From NCBI RefSeq assembly GCF_000179235.2, contig NZ_CP039373.1, positions 2,083,502 through 2,147,501 on the forward strand: a DNA stretch of 64,000 nucleotides, in the 5' to 3' direction. Origin of the DNA: Synechococcus sp. CB0101. GTDB lineage: Bacteria > Cyanobacteriota > Cyanobacteriia > PCC-6307 > Cyanobiaceae. This document shows positions 55,975 through 63,949 of this stretch, one piece after another (the stretch's first letter is position 1; the number at the start of each line of letters is the position of its first letter). A program made the position numbers and the translations under genes. The notes under the pieces were generated by a model, which was not told where the DNA came from, did not search any database, and saw nothing but the letters and a program-made list of their open reading frames with translations.

Positions 55975-56435
55975 GCGTGGAAGACTTGGAATTCGAAAGA
56001 CTCATCGACGAGATCCTCGGAGGTGAAGACGATGAGGAGGAAGAGCTGATGATACGGATGGCAGAGGCGAAGAGGACGTGGGGTCAGGCGCTGAACGTCG
56101 CCCTAACCGAGCGCCCGCATCTCATCAACAGGAACTTCATTCAAGGCGATCAGCTTCTGGTCTTCGACGAGGCGAGTGGTCGTCTTGAAGAAGTGGCGTT
56201 GTGGGATCTCCCGCTGCGATTCCCGATCGATGAGAGGTGGGTCGATTCGGACTTCGGGAAGGTGCTCCGGTTGAAGTTCGCCGGCTACCGTCAGTCGATC
56301 GTTGCTCACGCCCTTGCTCGTGAGAATGACGAAGCTATGCCACTGTGTTCAGCCGTCGTTCTTGTGATCCCGGCGGATGAGAATTGGGCATACAGCTACA
56401 TCGAGGTGAGGAGAAGAGCCGTGGCTACCATTTAG
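55971..56435 (+). CDS. Hypothetical protein
   Basis: 154 aa from ATG 55971. Acidic N-terminus (FERLIDEILGGEDDEEEELM), then an alpha/beta domain (DQLLVFDEASGRLEEVALWD, SAVVLVIPADENWAYSYIEV). Not recognised; last gene of the operon. Confidence 0.6.
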   Translation: MSVEDLEFERLIDEILGGEDDEEEELMIRMAEAKRTWGQALNVALTERPHLINRNFIQGDQLLVFDEASGRLEEVALWDLPLRFPIDERWVDSDFGKVLRLKFAGYRQSIVAHALARENDEAMPLCSAVVLVIPADENWAYSYIEVRRRAVATI

Positions 56436-56550
56436 GCGACAGACAGGGCAAGATGTGGCCAGCCTCGAGAACTGGCTCCAGCCCCCCTATTTCTACAGAT
56501 CTGAGGACGTCGTAGGTTAGAGACTAGATCAGGAATTTAGGAGGTTTCAG

Positions 56551-56733
56551 ATGAAACGTGAGGTAGAGAGTAGGGGGCGAGATGACCGGCAGTACGTGCT
56601 CCTCATGGAGCAGTACAAACTCCACCGCCGGAAGGATGGGTTGGGTGCACTGAAATACTTGGACGCAGCGATCGCGCTGGCGGAGGCGGGCGATGTGAGC
56701 CAGGACGTCCGATTAGGTGCTGCCTACATCTGA
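56551..56733 (+). CDS. Small hypothetical protein
   Basis: 60 aa from ATG 56551; a perfect AGGAGG lies 6 nt upstream. RQYVLLMEQYKLHRRKDGLG and YLDAAIALAEAGDVS. Helical, not recognised. Confidence 0.65.
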   Translation: MKREVESRGRDDRQYVLLMEQYKLHRRKDGLGALKYLDAAIALAEAGDVSQDVRLGAAYI

Positions 56734-56775
56734 GGGGCCGGGTAAAACCGTAAGACTCAGTGCTGAGATGAAGCG

Positions 56776-57123
56776 ATGGAGGACGGAAGTTACAAGATTT
56801 TGGGAAGCAACGGACAACTCCTTGGCTACGTTCGATTCCGATGCGGTTCGGTCGAGACTTTCTCCCCGAACAGGCTGGGAGGGGCAGCCCTCAATGACGT
56901 CTACACAACGATCAGCAGTGGTCAGTTGGGTGGTTTCGAGCTGGTCAGAGTGACCGAGAACTCCCGAGAGGGGCAGGACTGGCACGCTTTCTACACCACC
57001 AACACGGACAGACGGCGTCAGTGGGAGCTGAGGAAGGAGAGCGAACGGCGTAAGGCGGAGTGGGTTCAGGAGGAATCTGAGAAGAAACCAGGTCGTACGC
57101 GACGGACTGTTCAGCTCGCCTGA
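56776..57123 (+). CDS. Hypothetical protein
   Basis: 115 aa from ATG 56776. A beta-rich first part (YKILGSNGQLLGYVRFRCGS) and a long charged helix (RRQWELRKESERRKAEWVQE). Not recognised. Confidence 0.6.
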   Translation: MEDGSYKILGSNGQLLGYVRFRCGSVETFSPNRLGGAALNDVYTTISSGQLGGFELVRVTENSREGQDWHAFYTTNTDRRRQWELRKESERRKAEWVQEESEKKPGRTRRTVQLA

Positions 57124-57128
57124 CAGAG

Positions 57129-57497
57129 ATGACGAATTCGGGCGAGGTAAGACTCTCGTTCAACCGAGTCGATCGAGTGGACGGCTACCAACTACATCAC
57201 ACCCTTGAGACACAGGGGGTGTACACCCACAAACAAGGCGATCAGCGATACAGGCTTCAGTTCTTCGGCGAGCGCACTTCCGTGAGTAATGGTCTGCTGG
57301 CTGTGCAGGAGGGGAGTGAGCAGACTCGCCGATTCCGTGGTGGCTACAGCAGCGAGGCCTGCTGGAATTTCCTGACGACAGTCGAGGAGGGGCGATGGGA
57401 TCACCCAGTGGGCGAGTGGCGGAACCCAGAGAATCTGGATGCACCGCCGCTGACCGACTGGGAGAGGCGGGTCGGATGCGGAGCAATATCGGCCTAA
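57129..57497 (+). CDS. Hypothetical protein
   Basis: 122 aa from ATG 57129, 5 bp after the previous stop. Beta-rich (VRLSFNRVDRVDGYQLHHTL, YRLQFFGERTSVSNGLLAVQ). Not recognised. Confidence 0.6.
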   Translation: MTNSGEVRLSFNRVDRVDGYQLHHTLETQGVYTHKQGDQRYRLQFFGERTSVSNGLLAVQEGSEQTRRFRGGYSSEACWNFLTTVEEGRWDHPVGEWRNPENLDAPPLTDWERRVGCGAISA

Positions 57498-57589
57498 TAA
57501 GGGTGATCAAGTCTCGATATTGACTAAACTAGTTCATAGCAATCAGGCCTCTTCAGTGAGGTCGAACAAGAAAGACGGGAGAGAGTAAC

Positions 57590-57871
57590 GTGGCACTCAG
57601 CGCAGCGACAATCGAACGAGTCAAGAACACGAAGTTTGGCCGTCTGGCGTCCCTCTCGCGACTAGAGGAACAAGTCGGATGGCCCAGCGACGTCCCCTAT
57701 AGGCTCTATCAGCTGAACTCAGGCCTCTTTGACGCCCTCGACTGGGAGAACAATGGCGTGGAGACGAAGGAGGACTTCAGGGAACTGTTCAGCGAGAAGG
57801 TCAAGCCACTGAAGTTCTATCTTTCAGAACTTCTGGAGTACTTTACGACCTTAGAAGCAACACTTAGCTAA
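57590..57871 (+). CDS. Hypothetical protein
   Basis: 93 aa from GTG 57590. KNTKFGRLASLSRLEEQVGW and FSEKVKPLKFYLSELLEYFT. Helical; 8 bp before the next gene. Confidence 0.6.
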   Translation: MALSAATIERVKNTKFGRLASLSRLEEQVGWPSDVPYRLYQLNSGLFDALDWENNGVETKEDFRELFSEKVKPLKFYLSELLEYFTTLEATLS

Positions 57872-57879
57872 GGTATAGA

Positions 57880-58539
57880 GTGCCAGCTGTGACTGGAAAC
57901 GCTTACAAGCACTTCAAAGAAGCGACCCTCAGAGGGGGTGTTGAGAAGCAGGCTTTTGGCCTGCTGTTTGAGTGGCGCAGTGCGGAAGGCTTTCGCCCAC
58001 GAGAGAAGTGGCGCCAGGTCTGGCCGAACACCCACACCTGGGCAGTCAGGCTGGAGCTCGAAGAGAAGCACGGAGTTGGCTGGTCGTCACACGAGGACGG
58101 TCGGCTCCTACTCGACTTCTGGAGACGAGTCACACAGGCTTGGCTTGAGAAGGGCTGGGTGAGGCTGGAGACGGTCTCACAGGGAAGGCCGAGGAGTGAG
58201 GGCCCAGCGGCTCCCACACTCGAGAAGGCTCGGAGACGGTCGGCGAGCCTCCCGAGCTGGGCGGACAAACCCGAGTGGGTCAGTCGCCTGCTGTGGGAGG
58301 ACCGCCAGCAGAGCACCGAGTGGCTGGTGGTTGCTGATGAAAAGCTGTTTGACGAGGTCACGAAGTTGCTCCCACCGGACGAGTTGGAAGGCACCACCCG
58401 TGAGGAACTCGCACAGGCGCTGGACTGTTCGTCGAAGCTGGCGAAGGCGCTGGTGAGGCACCTGGTTGAGACGGGTGAGTGGAAAGTCACCCACAACGGA
58501 AAGACCGGACGACGAGAGCTGAGGAGGGCCGTGAAGTGA
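57880..58539 (+). CDS. Putative DNA-binding protein with C-terminal winged helix
   Basis: 219 aa from GTG 57880. The N-terminal ~130 residues are unknown (WPNTHTWAVRLELEEKHGVG). The C-terminal part (TTREELAQALDCSSKLAKAL, then VRHLVETGEWKVTHNGKTGR) looks like a winged-helix DNA-binding domain. Stop overlaps the next GTG. It may be a replication or copy-control factor near the repeats at 58.7 kb. Confidence 0.65.
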   Translation: MPAVTGNAYKHFKEATLRGGVEKQAFGLLFEWRSAEGFRPREKWRQVWPNTHTWAVRLELEEKHGVGWSSHEDGRLLLDFWRRVTQAWLEKGWVRLETVSQGRPRSEGPAAPTLEKARRRSASLPSWADKPEWVSRLLWEDRQQSTEWLVVADEKLFDEVTKLLPPDELEGTTREELAQALDCSSKLAKALVRHLVETGEWKVTHNGKTGRRELRRAVK

Positions 58540-58703
58540 AGGTCGAAGGACGGAAGGTGGTGAAGCTGGGTCTGGACGAGCGAGATCTCCAGCGGCTGGT
58601 CCACGTGAAGGAGCAGGAGGGGACGACGACCCTGGCTGCGGCGCTGGTCAGACTGCTGGACCTGTACGAGGACACCAGTGGTGGACACTTTTTCCTGAGT
58701 TAG
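58536..58703 (+). CDS. RHH-like small protein
   Basis: 55 aa from GTG 58536 (GTGA overlap). VVKLGLDERDLQRLVHVKEQ then TTTLAAALVRLLDLYED is RHH-like. Its last codons lie inside the 28-bp inverted repeat arm at 58680, so it may bind there and repress itself. Confidence 0.6.
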   Translation: MKVEGRKVVKLGLDERDLQRLVHVKEQEGTTTLAAALVRLLDLYEDTSGGHFFLS

Positions 58704-58707
58704 TTCC
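58680..58707 (-). repeat. 28-bp inverted repeat arm
   Basis: The reverse complement GGAACTAACTCAGGAAAAAG-TGTCCACC matches 58801-58828 at 26 of 28 positions, with 93 bp between arms. It could extrude as a long hairpin or bind a dimeric protein at two sites. Confidence 0.8.
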
Positions 58708-59030
58708 TAGTGGCCCACACTTTTAGGGAGTTCCTTACTTCTCCACGCTTTACTTGCTTTGCGTGTAAAAACTGGTTTCTCAAAAAAGCCGGAAAGAAAA
58801 GGAACTAAGTCAGAAAAAAGTGTCCACCCGTGGTCTCCTGGGCGGCGACGTGGCTCCGTCGTCCACCCTCAGCAGGCGACTGTCCATCACGACTCCCCTT
58901 GGGCTCACGGGCTCCAGCTTTAGCCGTCGGCCAAGTCGGGCGTGCCTGGGATCAAGGCGGAGGCGCTGGGACGTCAGTGTCCCAAGGCGTTCTTGATACC
59001 AATGGGTGACACCTGACTGACGGACGACTG
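58704..59030. other. Non-coding region with repeat copy B and inverted arms
   Basis: No gene. Contains TTCC/GGAA-rich dyads, an A-rich tract and the 50-bp repeat; a candidate origin, control or recombination region of the element. Confidence 0.5.
58779..58828 (+). repeat. 50-bp direct repeat, copy B
   Basis: Matches 52804-52853 with three substitutions. Its right 28 bp are the partner of the inverted arm at 58680. Confidence 0.85.
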
Positions 59031-59660
59031 ATGGTTAGTAGCCGTGTCTCATTGCCGCCCTATGACCCCGTGAGTAGCGGGCTCCCCCCATTGCCCACTC
59101 AAGAGCTTGGGGTGAAGGCGGCCTGTGCTCGGTATGCCATCTCCAAGCAGACCCTCTATGTCCGCATGGGTGCGGTCGGTGTGACTGGATCCAAGAGAGC
59201 TAACCGCACCTTCTTCGCTACGCAGGACGTCTTCACGTTGGACGCCGCCCACTGGCATATCTCTCAGGGGTTCGGGCTCAAGGACCTTGAGGCGGCAGTG
59301 GTTGGCCGACTGACGGACGACGGACAGACGATTGACGTCGGACATACGACTGACACTGTTCACCTGACCATTGCCCCGGCGCAGGAGAGGGTGGTGCGAT
59401 CCTTGGCGGAGGCGGTGACCGAGGCGGTGAAGGTTGTGGCACCTCCGCCCAGGGAGGATCCGCTGGCGCCCTATCGCCTTCTCAAGGAGGCGGCGACTGA
59501 GGGCTACATCCTTACGACCTCCACTCTCGCCAAGGTGCTGGGGGTGAGCAACTCGACCTTGCACGGTTGGAACAGCAGGGAGGAGCGGTTGGGGTTTGTT
59601 TTGAAGCGGTCAGGGATCGGGAAGTGGGTCGTCAGTGGTTCGTCAGGCGAGACCTCGTGA
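59031..59660 (+). CDS. DNA-binding protein with two HTH domains (candidate excisionase)
   Basis: 209 aa from ATG 59031. The first HTH is MerR/Xis-like (GVKAACARYAISKQTLYVRM, then a wing region RANRTFFATQDVF). The second is near the C-terminus (TTSTLAKVLGVSNSTLHGWN). It is the last element gene, about 180 bp from attR, where recombination directionality factors are often found. That function is inferred from position and fold only. Confidence 0.7.
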   Translation: MVSSRVSLPPYDPVSSGLPPLPTQELGVKAACARYAISKQTLYVRMGAVGVTGSKRANRTFFATQDVFTLDAAHWHISQGFGLKDLEAAVVGRLTDDGQTIDVGHTTDTVHLTIAPAQERVVRSLAEAVTEAVKVVAPPPREDPLAPYRLLKEAATEGYILTTSTLAKVLGVSNSTLHGWNSREERLGFVLKRSGIGKWVVSGSSGETS

Positions 59661-59837
59661 CGGCAATCCCCGCGGCAGGGATCCAGTTGTCCAACCGAAC
59701 AGACAGTGGTGAGCCGAACCACTTCTGTCTTTACTTGGGCAGGTGAGCGAACTACTTCGTTTTGGTTCAGCGGGTTCACCGCTGCCACATCTGCGCCACA
59801 CGGTTCTAAAGTCTGTTCCCGTGCAACGGAGTTGCAC

Positions 59838-60001
59838 CACTTCGGCCTCTATTGGTGTTTGTGCGAAGAGCGCTTTGGCCGTGAGGCCACGGTGGCGCGG
59901 CTCCAGGAATTGGCGGCGGTGGAAACCCTTGCCTTGACAGGGGACCTGGCTGATCCTCAAGACGTGCGCATGCATTCGGTTGGGGTCCAAACACGCTGAT
60001 C
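59838..60001 (+). repeat. Right attachment-site repeat (attR), duplicated miaE 3' end
   Basis: 164 bp matching 16624-16787 with five mismatches. It encodes [20 protein letters not shown] and on to the miaE stop, but has no 5' gene part. Four mismatches are synonymous and one changes Val to Ala (ELAAVE), so this copy descends from a functional miaE of a related strain. Degenerate arm-like sites GCTGCCACAT and GCGCCACACGG lie 40-60 bp upstream (59781-59802). Confidence 0.92.
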
Positions 60002-61053
60002 AGTTCACTGCCTCAGCGCCACTGATCCCACAGGGCCACAAGGCGCTCCTGCTCTGCGCTGGGGGTGCAACTGCAGAGATAAGCGTCCGGCCTGATCAGA
60101 TAGGTCTGGCCAGCGACATAACCCAGCTGGGGCTCTGCACTAGCCGTGGCCAGCCAATTGCCGGCAAGGTCAGTCTCAATCGGCGGCAGGGGCGCGCCAA
60201 TGGACAACAACACGAAGCGACCTGAGCGCAGAAGTGCGTGCAAACGGGTCTGGCCATTGGGGCCCTGGCAAGGCAGATCCGGCGTGCGCTCGCCGGGCCT
60301 CAGTCCGCCTCCTGATCGGCCGAGCACGGGAGCGAGGGCGCTGCCGCGGTAGTGCAGATCGGTCTCGCAGAGCTGCTCCACCAGGCGGCGTTGGAAACGA
60401 CGACTGCGGCCCAAATTCGTGAACGCCAGATTCCGCAGACGACGCAGCAGGGGCTGCCGCACCAGAGCAACCCGCGTCAAAACTCCGGCATTGCGCAGCA
60501 CCCGATCGCCAATCCCGCTGCGTTCCGGGGAATAGGTCTCCAGCAGCTGCGGCCCCGCCTTGCCCTGCAGCACCAGGGCCAACTTCCAAGCCAGGTTGAA
60601 CGCGTCTTGCATCCCGGTGTTCATCCCCTGGCCCCCAGCTGGGCTGTGGATGTGGGCCGCATCCCCTGCCAAAAAGACCCGCCCGACGTTGTAGCGATCA
60701 ACCTTGCGCTCATTGATTCGAAAATGACTGAGCCAGATCGGATCGTGCGCACGGAAGCCCGATCCCAAGCGCTGCACCACCAGCCTTTGGACCTGCTCCA
60801 GGCTGGGGTCGGCCGCCTCCGTCCCCGAGACATCGCCAATGATGCGAAAACGGTCTCCGACGATCGGAAACAGGGCCAGGATCCCCTCGGGATTCCAGAC
60901 CACGGCGATCTGGTCGGAGGCTGCAGGGCCATCAAGCTTGACGTCCGCCAGAACCCAATTCGATTCCAGGGTTTCGCCGCTGTAGGCCAGACCCAGCTGA
61001 TGGCGCACAACGCTGTGGGCACCATCACAGCCCAGCAAGTAACCGCACTCCAT

Positions 61054-62714
61054 CGTTCCTAAGAAACACCCACGGCCATCAGGGATCTCCGCCTATCAGC
61101 CGGTAGCAACCAGTTGGTAACCCAGTGCTTTTGCACGTCTTTCCAGACCATGGATTTGACGTTCGCGAGATGCCTGCTGGTAAGCCAAATCTCCGTGTTC
61201 TTGAAATTCCATGCCATATCTAATGGTCTTGTAGTAAAGAATGGCCAGCTTTCGTGCCGTGGCAATCAAAGCCTTGCTTTTGCCCACTCGCGCAGACAAC
61301 CGTCGCTGAAATGCACCCAGCGCCGTGCTTGTCCTACTGAGTGGAACTGCTGCCATCCAAAAGGCACTTCCGGCCCTTGTTGTTCCCTGTCTTGTGCGTG
61401 AGGACAGCACACGCCCTCCGGATATCTTGTTTTGCGGGCTCAACCCAAGCCAGGAGACGAAATGCTTGGCGCTTGGCCAGCGTGTCATGTCGAGACCACA
61501 CTCACTGATCAAGGTAATCACCGTCGCGGGGCCAAGGCCAGGAAGAGCCAATAGGTCGTGGCCTGCGAGTGATTTAATCAGTTCTTGAGGATTAAACGAG
61601 AAGCCATTTCCCTTGATTCGACTGTCGCTAGCTTGTCTCTCGGGTTCAACGTAGTCATCTCCAGCCAGCTCTTGGAGCACTGACTGCCCAGCCAGTTCGC
61701 ACTCCTGGATCTTTGCCGAGTAAACATCGAACATCTCGACAGCGACTTTGAGTTCAAATAGGTGCTCTTCTTGATAGTTTCCATCAAGGGCAGCAGCAAT
61801 AGTCTCCACAGACTCTTTGCAGCGTCGGTCACGCAGTGCAGCAAGCTTTTTGGGATCTCGTTCACCAGAGAGAATGGCATCAATGATCCTGCGAGCCGTC
61901 AGACCAGTGATGTCTTTTACCACGTGATGCAATTGCAGATTCATCTGCATCAGGGCTTTTTGGATGTGTTGCTGATGCGAGGAGCGATAGCGCACTAGGA
62001 CGTCTCTCTGCCGAAAATAGGCCCTGAGCTTTGCAATACAGGGATCAGGCTGAAAGCTTGCTCGAACAAGGCCATAGCTGTGGAGCTGTTGGAGCCATTG
62101 CGCATCATTGATATCAGTCTTTCTGCCTGGTATATTTTTGGCGTGACGAGCATTGACCAAAAAGACTTCAATGCCGTTAGCCACAAGTATTTCGTATAAA
62201 GGGACCCAATAGATTCCGGTCGACTCCATCGCTACGGTCGTGATGTTGACAGCGAGTAACCACTCGACCATTCGCTTCAGGTCGCTGGTAAAGCTCAGAA
62301 ACTTACGCAGTGGCTCGTCATCGAGCTCTGTGGGTATGGCAACAACATGGAATCGACTCCCAATATCAATTCCAGCAGATCTTGGGTTGACTACTTTGAG
62401 GCGCGCACGTCGGCGACGTGATCGAGAGGCATCTGGCATTGGCTTGCGACTTCTGATGAAGAAGGGAGGCCTGGCAGGTTCCACGCAAAAAAGTGAACAA
62501 TTTCCTAATCGGGATCAACACCAGTAGAAGGATCCAGCAGTGTTGTCGCCAGGGCAGGGAGCGCTGTGGGAACCCAAACCACGTTTCCTTTCGGGGTCGA
62601 ACCTCCAAAGATGTCATCGGTCATGGCCCGGCCTCCCCAAATTCAGTGTGGCCATGGGCTTTGGATTTGGCCGTGGGTGTTTCGGACGCGAGGGCGTGCA
62701 GAGCTGTACTGGTA
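61054..62714 (-). mobile_element. IS110-family (IS1111-like) insertion sequence
   Basis: About 1.66 kb. GAAACACCCACGGCCA at 61062 recurs inverted as TGGCCGTGGGTGTTTC near 62671; such subterminal inverted repeats mark the IS1111 subgroup. CGT is present at both edges, so exact ends are ambiguous by 3-4 bp. Non-coding DNA of about 275 bp lies before the transposase, where IS110 elements carry their bridge RNA. Confidence 0.88.
61096..62439 (-). CDS. IS110-family transposase (DEDD type)
   Basis: 447 aa from ATG 62439 (MPDASRSRRRRARLK); the frame opens at 62484. RuvC-like DEDD residues are in SAGIDIGSRFHVVA, TVAMESTGIYW and GRKTDINDAQWL. The C-terminal Transposase_20 domain has LLALPGLGPATVITLISE and the serine-containing GGRVLSSRTRQGTTRAGS. 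It seems full length and may be active. Confidence 0.93.
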   Translation of the reverse strand: MPDASRSRRRRARLKVVNPRSAGIDIGSRFHVVAIPTELDDEPLRKFLSFTSDLKRMVEWLLAVNITTVAMESTGIYWVPLYEILVANGIEVFLVNARHAKNIPGRKTDINDAQWLQQLHSYGLVRASFQPDPCIAKLRAYFRQRDVLVRYRSSHQQHIQKALMQMNLQLHHVVKDITGLTARRIIDAILSGERDPKKLAALRDRRCKESVETIAAALDGNYQEEHLFELKVAVEMFDVYSAKIQECELAGQSVLQELAGDDYVEPERQASDSRIKGNGFSFNPQELIKSLAGHDLLALPGLGPATVITLISECGLDMTRWPSAKHFVSWLGLSPQNKISGGRVLSSRTRQGTTRAGSAFWMAAVPLSRTSTALGAFQRRLSARVGKSKALIATARKLAILYYKTIRYGMEFQEHGDLAYQQASRERQIHGLERRAKALGYQLVATG

Positions 62715-63287
62715 CGTTTCCTTGCTGCCATCCGCCCGGCTGAGTTCAGCCGTCACGCCGTCGTCTGATGCGGTGAAGCGGCTGAGTTCCACCTGGCGTT
62801 CCACCGTCACGCCCCGCTCCGCCAGCAACTGGGTCAGAACCGCCTCCGTGCGGTTCTGGGGAATCATCAAGGCGTAGGGGAATGCGCTCTGCACCTTGGA
62901 AAAGGAGACCGCCGCCAGCAGGTTTTGACCGGCCTGGATCCGGGCTCCGTGGCCCTGAATCCCAGCCTTCAAGAAGGGCTCGACGCAGCCCTGAAGATCG
63001 AACAACTCCAGGGTCCGCGGCCAGATCACCAGGGCCTTGGAGAGCTCAGTGGGCTTCTCCATCCGTTCCACCACCCGAACGGCGATGTCCTGCTGACGCA
63101 GGGCCAGCGCCAGGGTGAGGCCCACCGGCCCTGCTCCCACCACCAAGACCGGTTGTGACATCACGGCTGCTTCAGATCTTCGCCAAGGCTGATCAAGAAA
63201 CCGTTTTGCTCATTGCAACTTCCGTTTCATTTTGGGAATGCTGGAGCCGTCTGATAATCCGTCTGGCTGCCAATCAGTGCAGCATTT

Positions 63288-63539
63288 TTAGAGCTGGATC
63301 GGCAGCTTGGAAGGATCCAAGAGATCGTTGATGTCAGGGCTGGGCGAGGGTTGCGGGATCTGCGGATTTCCAAAGAAGACGGGTGCGATCCATGTGACGT
63401 TGCTCTTGGGCTTGTTGTTGCGCCCGCCACGGTTGGCGCCTCGCCGCTTCCCGCCAGTGATTCCGCTGAGTTGGTCGTCTGAGAGTTGGAAGGGGATTTG
63501 GATGGATGGGGTGTTCAGTTCGCTGGTGTTGATCGTCAT
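63288..63539 (-). CDS. Bacteriocin-like precursor with double-glycine leader
   Basis: 83 aa. The N-terminal part has IPFQLSDDQLSGITGG, a leader ending in Gly-Gly as cleaved by C39-peptidase ABC exporters. The putative core starts KRRGANRGGRNNKP and is rich in Pro/Asn (IPQPSPSPD). The match is by leader motif; the core has no known family. Confidence 0.65.
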   Translation of the reverse strand: MTINTSELNTPSIQIPFQLSDDQLSGITGGKRRGANRGGRNNKPKSNVTWIAPVFFGNPQIPQPSPSPDINDLLDPSKLPIQL

Positions 63540-63675
63540 GCTGTTAGCCCTGTGGGGTGGTGGGTGTGAGATCGGAGGTGTGTTCCTCTCGATGGCGTCA
63601 CCATCGCAGGGCTGAGTTCGGGGAACCAGATGAATGGCCGGTGAGGTTTCGGGGAATGTCTGGTGGAAAAGCTCA

Positions 63676-63705
63676 AAACAAAAGCCCGCTGCTGGGGCGG
63701 GCTTT
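63676..63705 (-). terminator. Terminator after 63731-63949
   Basis: AAAGCCCGC / GCGGGCTTT stem; on the minus strand it is followed by TTTTGTTTT. Confidence 0.75.
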
Positions 63706-63730
63706 GCAGGCTTGGAATGGGTTGCAGATC

Positions 63731-63949
63731 TCAGCTGAATACAGTCTGGCTTCCTGCGCCTCTCTTTTGTTTTAAAGACTCCTCGACTTCTTTGCGGTAC
63801 TCCTCTGAATGGGGATCAATCCCGTGTTCTTTGAAATACTCGTTGAGGAGCTCTCCCAATTCGCCGGCGCCTCCGGTTGCGGCCTCGAGCTCTTCGTTGG
63901 TGAGGTTGAGAGTTTGTGGGTTGTGATCAGGGTTTTCTTTCTTGGTCAT
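63731..63949 (-). CDS. Bacteriocin-like precursor with double-glycine leader (acidic core)
   Basis: 72 aa. LNLTNEELEAATGGAG is a Gly-Gly type leader (LxxEELExxxGG). The core (ELGELLNEYFKEHGIDPHSE) is acidic and helical. It is followed by its own terminator. Two such precursors in 700 bp suggest a family whose exporter may lie beyond the window. Confidence 0.65.
   Translation of the reverse strand: MTKKENPDHNPQTLNLTNEELEAATGGAGELGELLNEYFKEHGIDPHSEEYRKEVEESLKQKRGAGSQTVFS

Larger units (their letters stand above)
16788..60001 (+). mobile_element. 43.2-kb genomic element integrated in the miaE 3' end
   Basis: It is bounded by the miaE repeat copies, with a tyrosine recombinase at the left edge and a two-HTH DNA-binding protein at the right edge. 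Left (16.8-20.4 kb) and right (46.1-59.8 kb) arms share protein families and codon habits unlike the chromosome. A host-like cargo of about 25.7 kb with metal efflux, beta-lactamase and other genes lies between them. No terminase, portal, capsid or tail gene is recognisable, so a complete prophage is unlikely. A tycheposon-like island or other integrative satellite is possible. Whether all 43 kb move as one unit is inference. Confidence 0.8.
60013..63161 (-). pseudogene. FAD-dependent monooxygenase, interrupted by an IS110-type element
   Basis: The 5' part (from ATG 63161) has the Rossmann motif VLVVGAGPVGLTLALALRQQ and RVVERMEKPTELSKALVIWP. The 3' part (61053-60013) has LLGCDGAHSVVRHQLGL and the FAD motif VFLAGDAAHIHSPAGGQGMN, then the thioredoxin-like tail of the PheA/TfdB flavin hydroxylases. 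Removing the IS restores the reading SKET-MECGYLLGCDG. The intact gene would give about 525 aa. It is convergent with miaE in the uninterrupted chromosome. Confidence 0.9.

Noticed and set aside
16788-60001. Complete prophage
   Set aside because: Integrase, HNH and annealing proteins occur, but I see no terminase, portal, capsid, tail or lysis gene.
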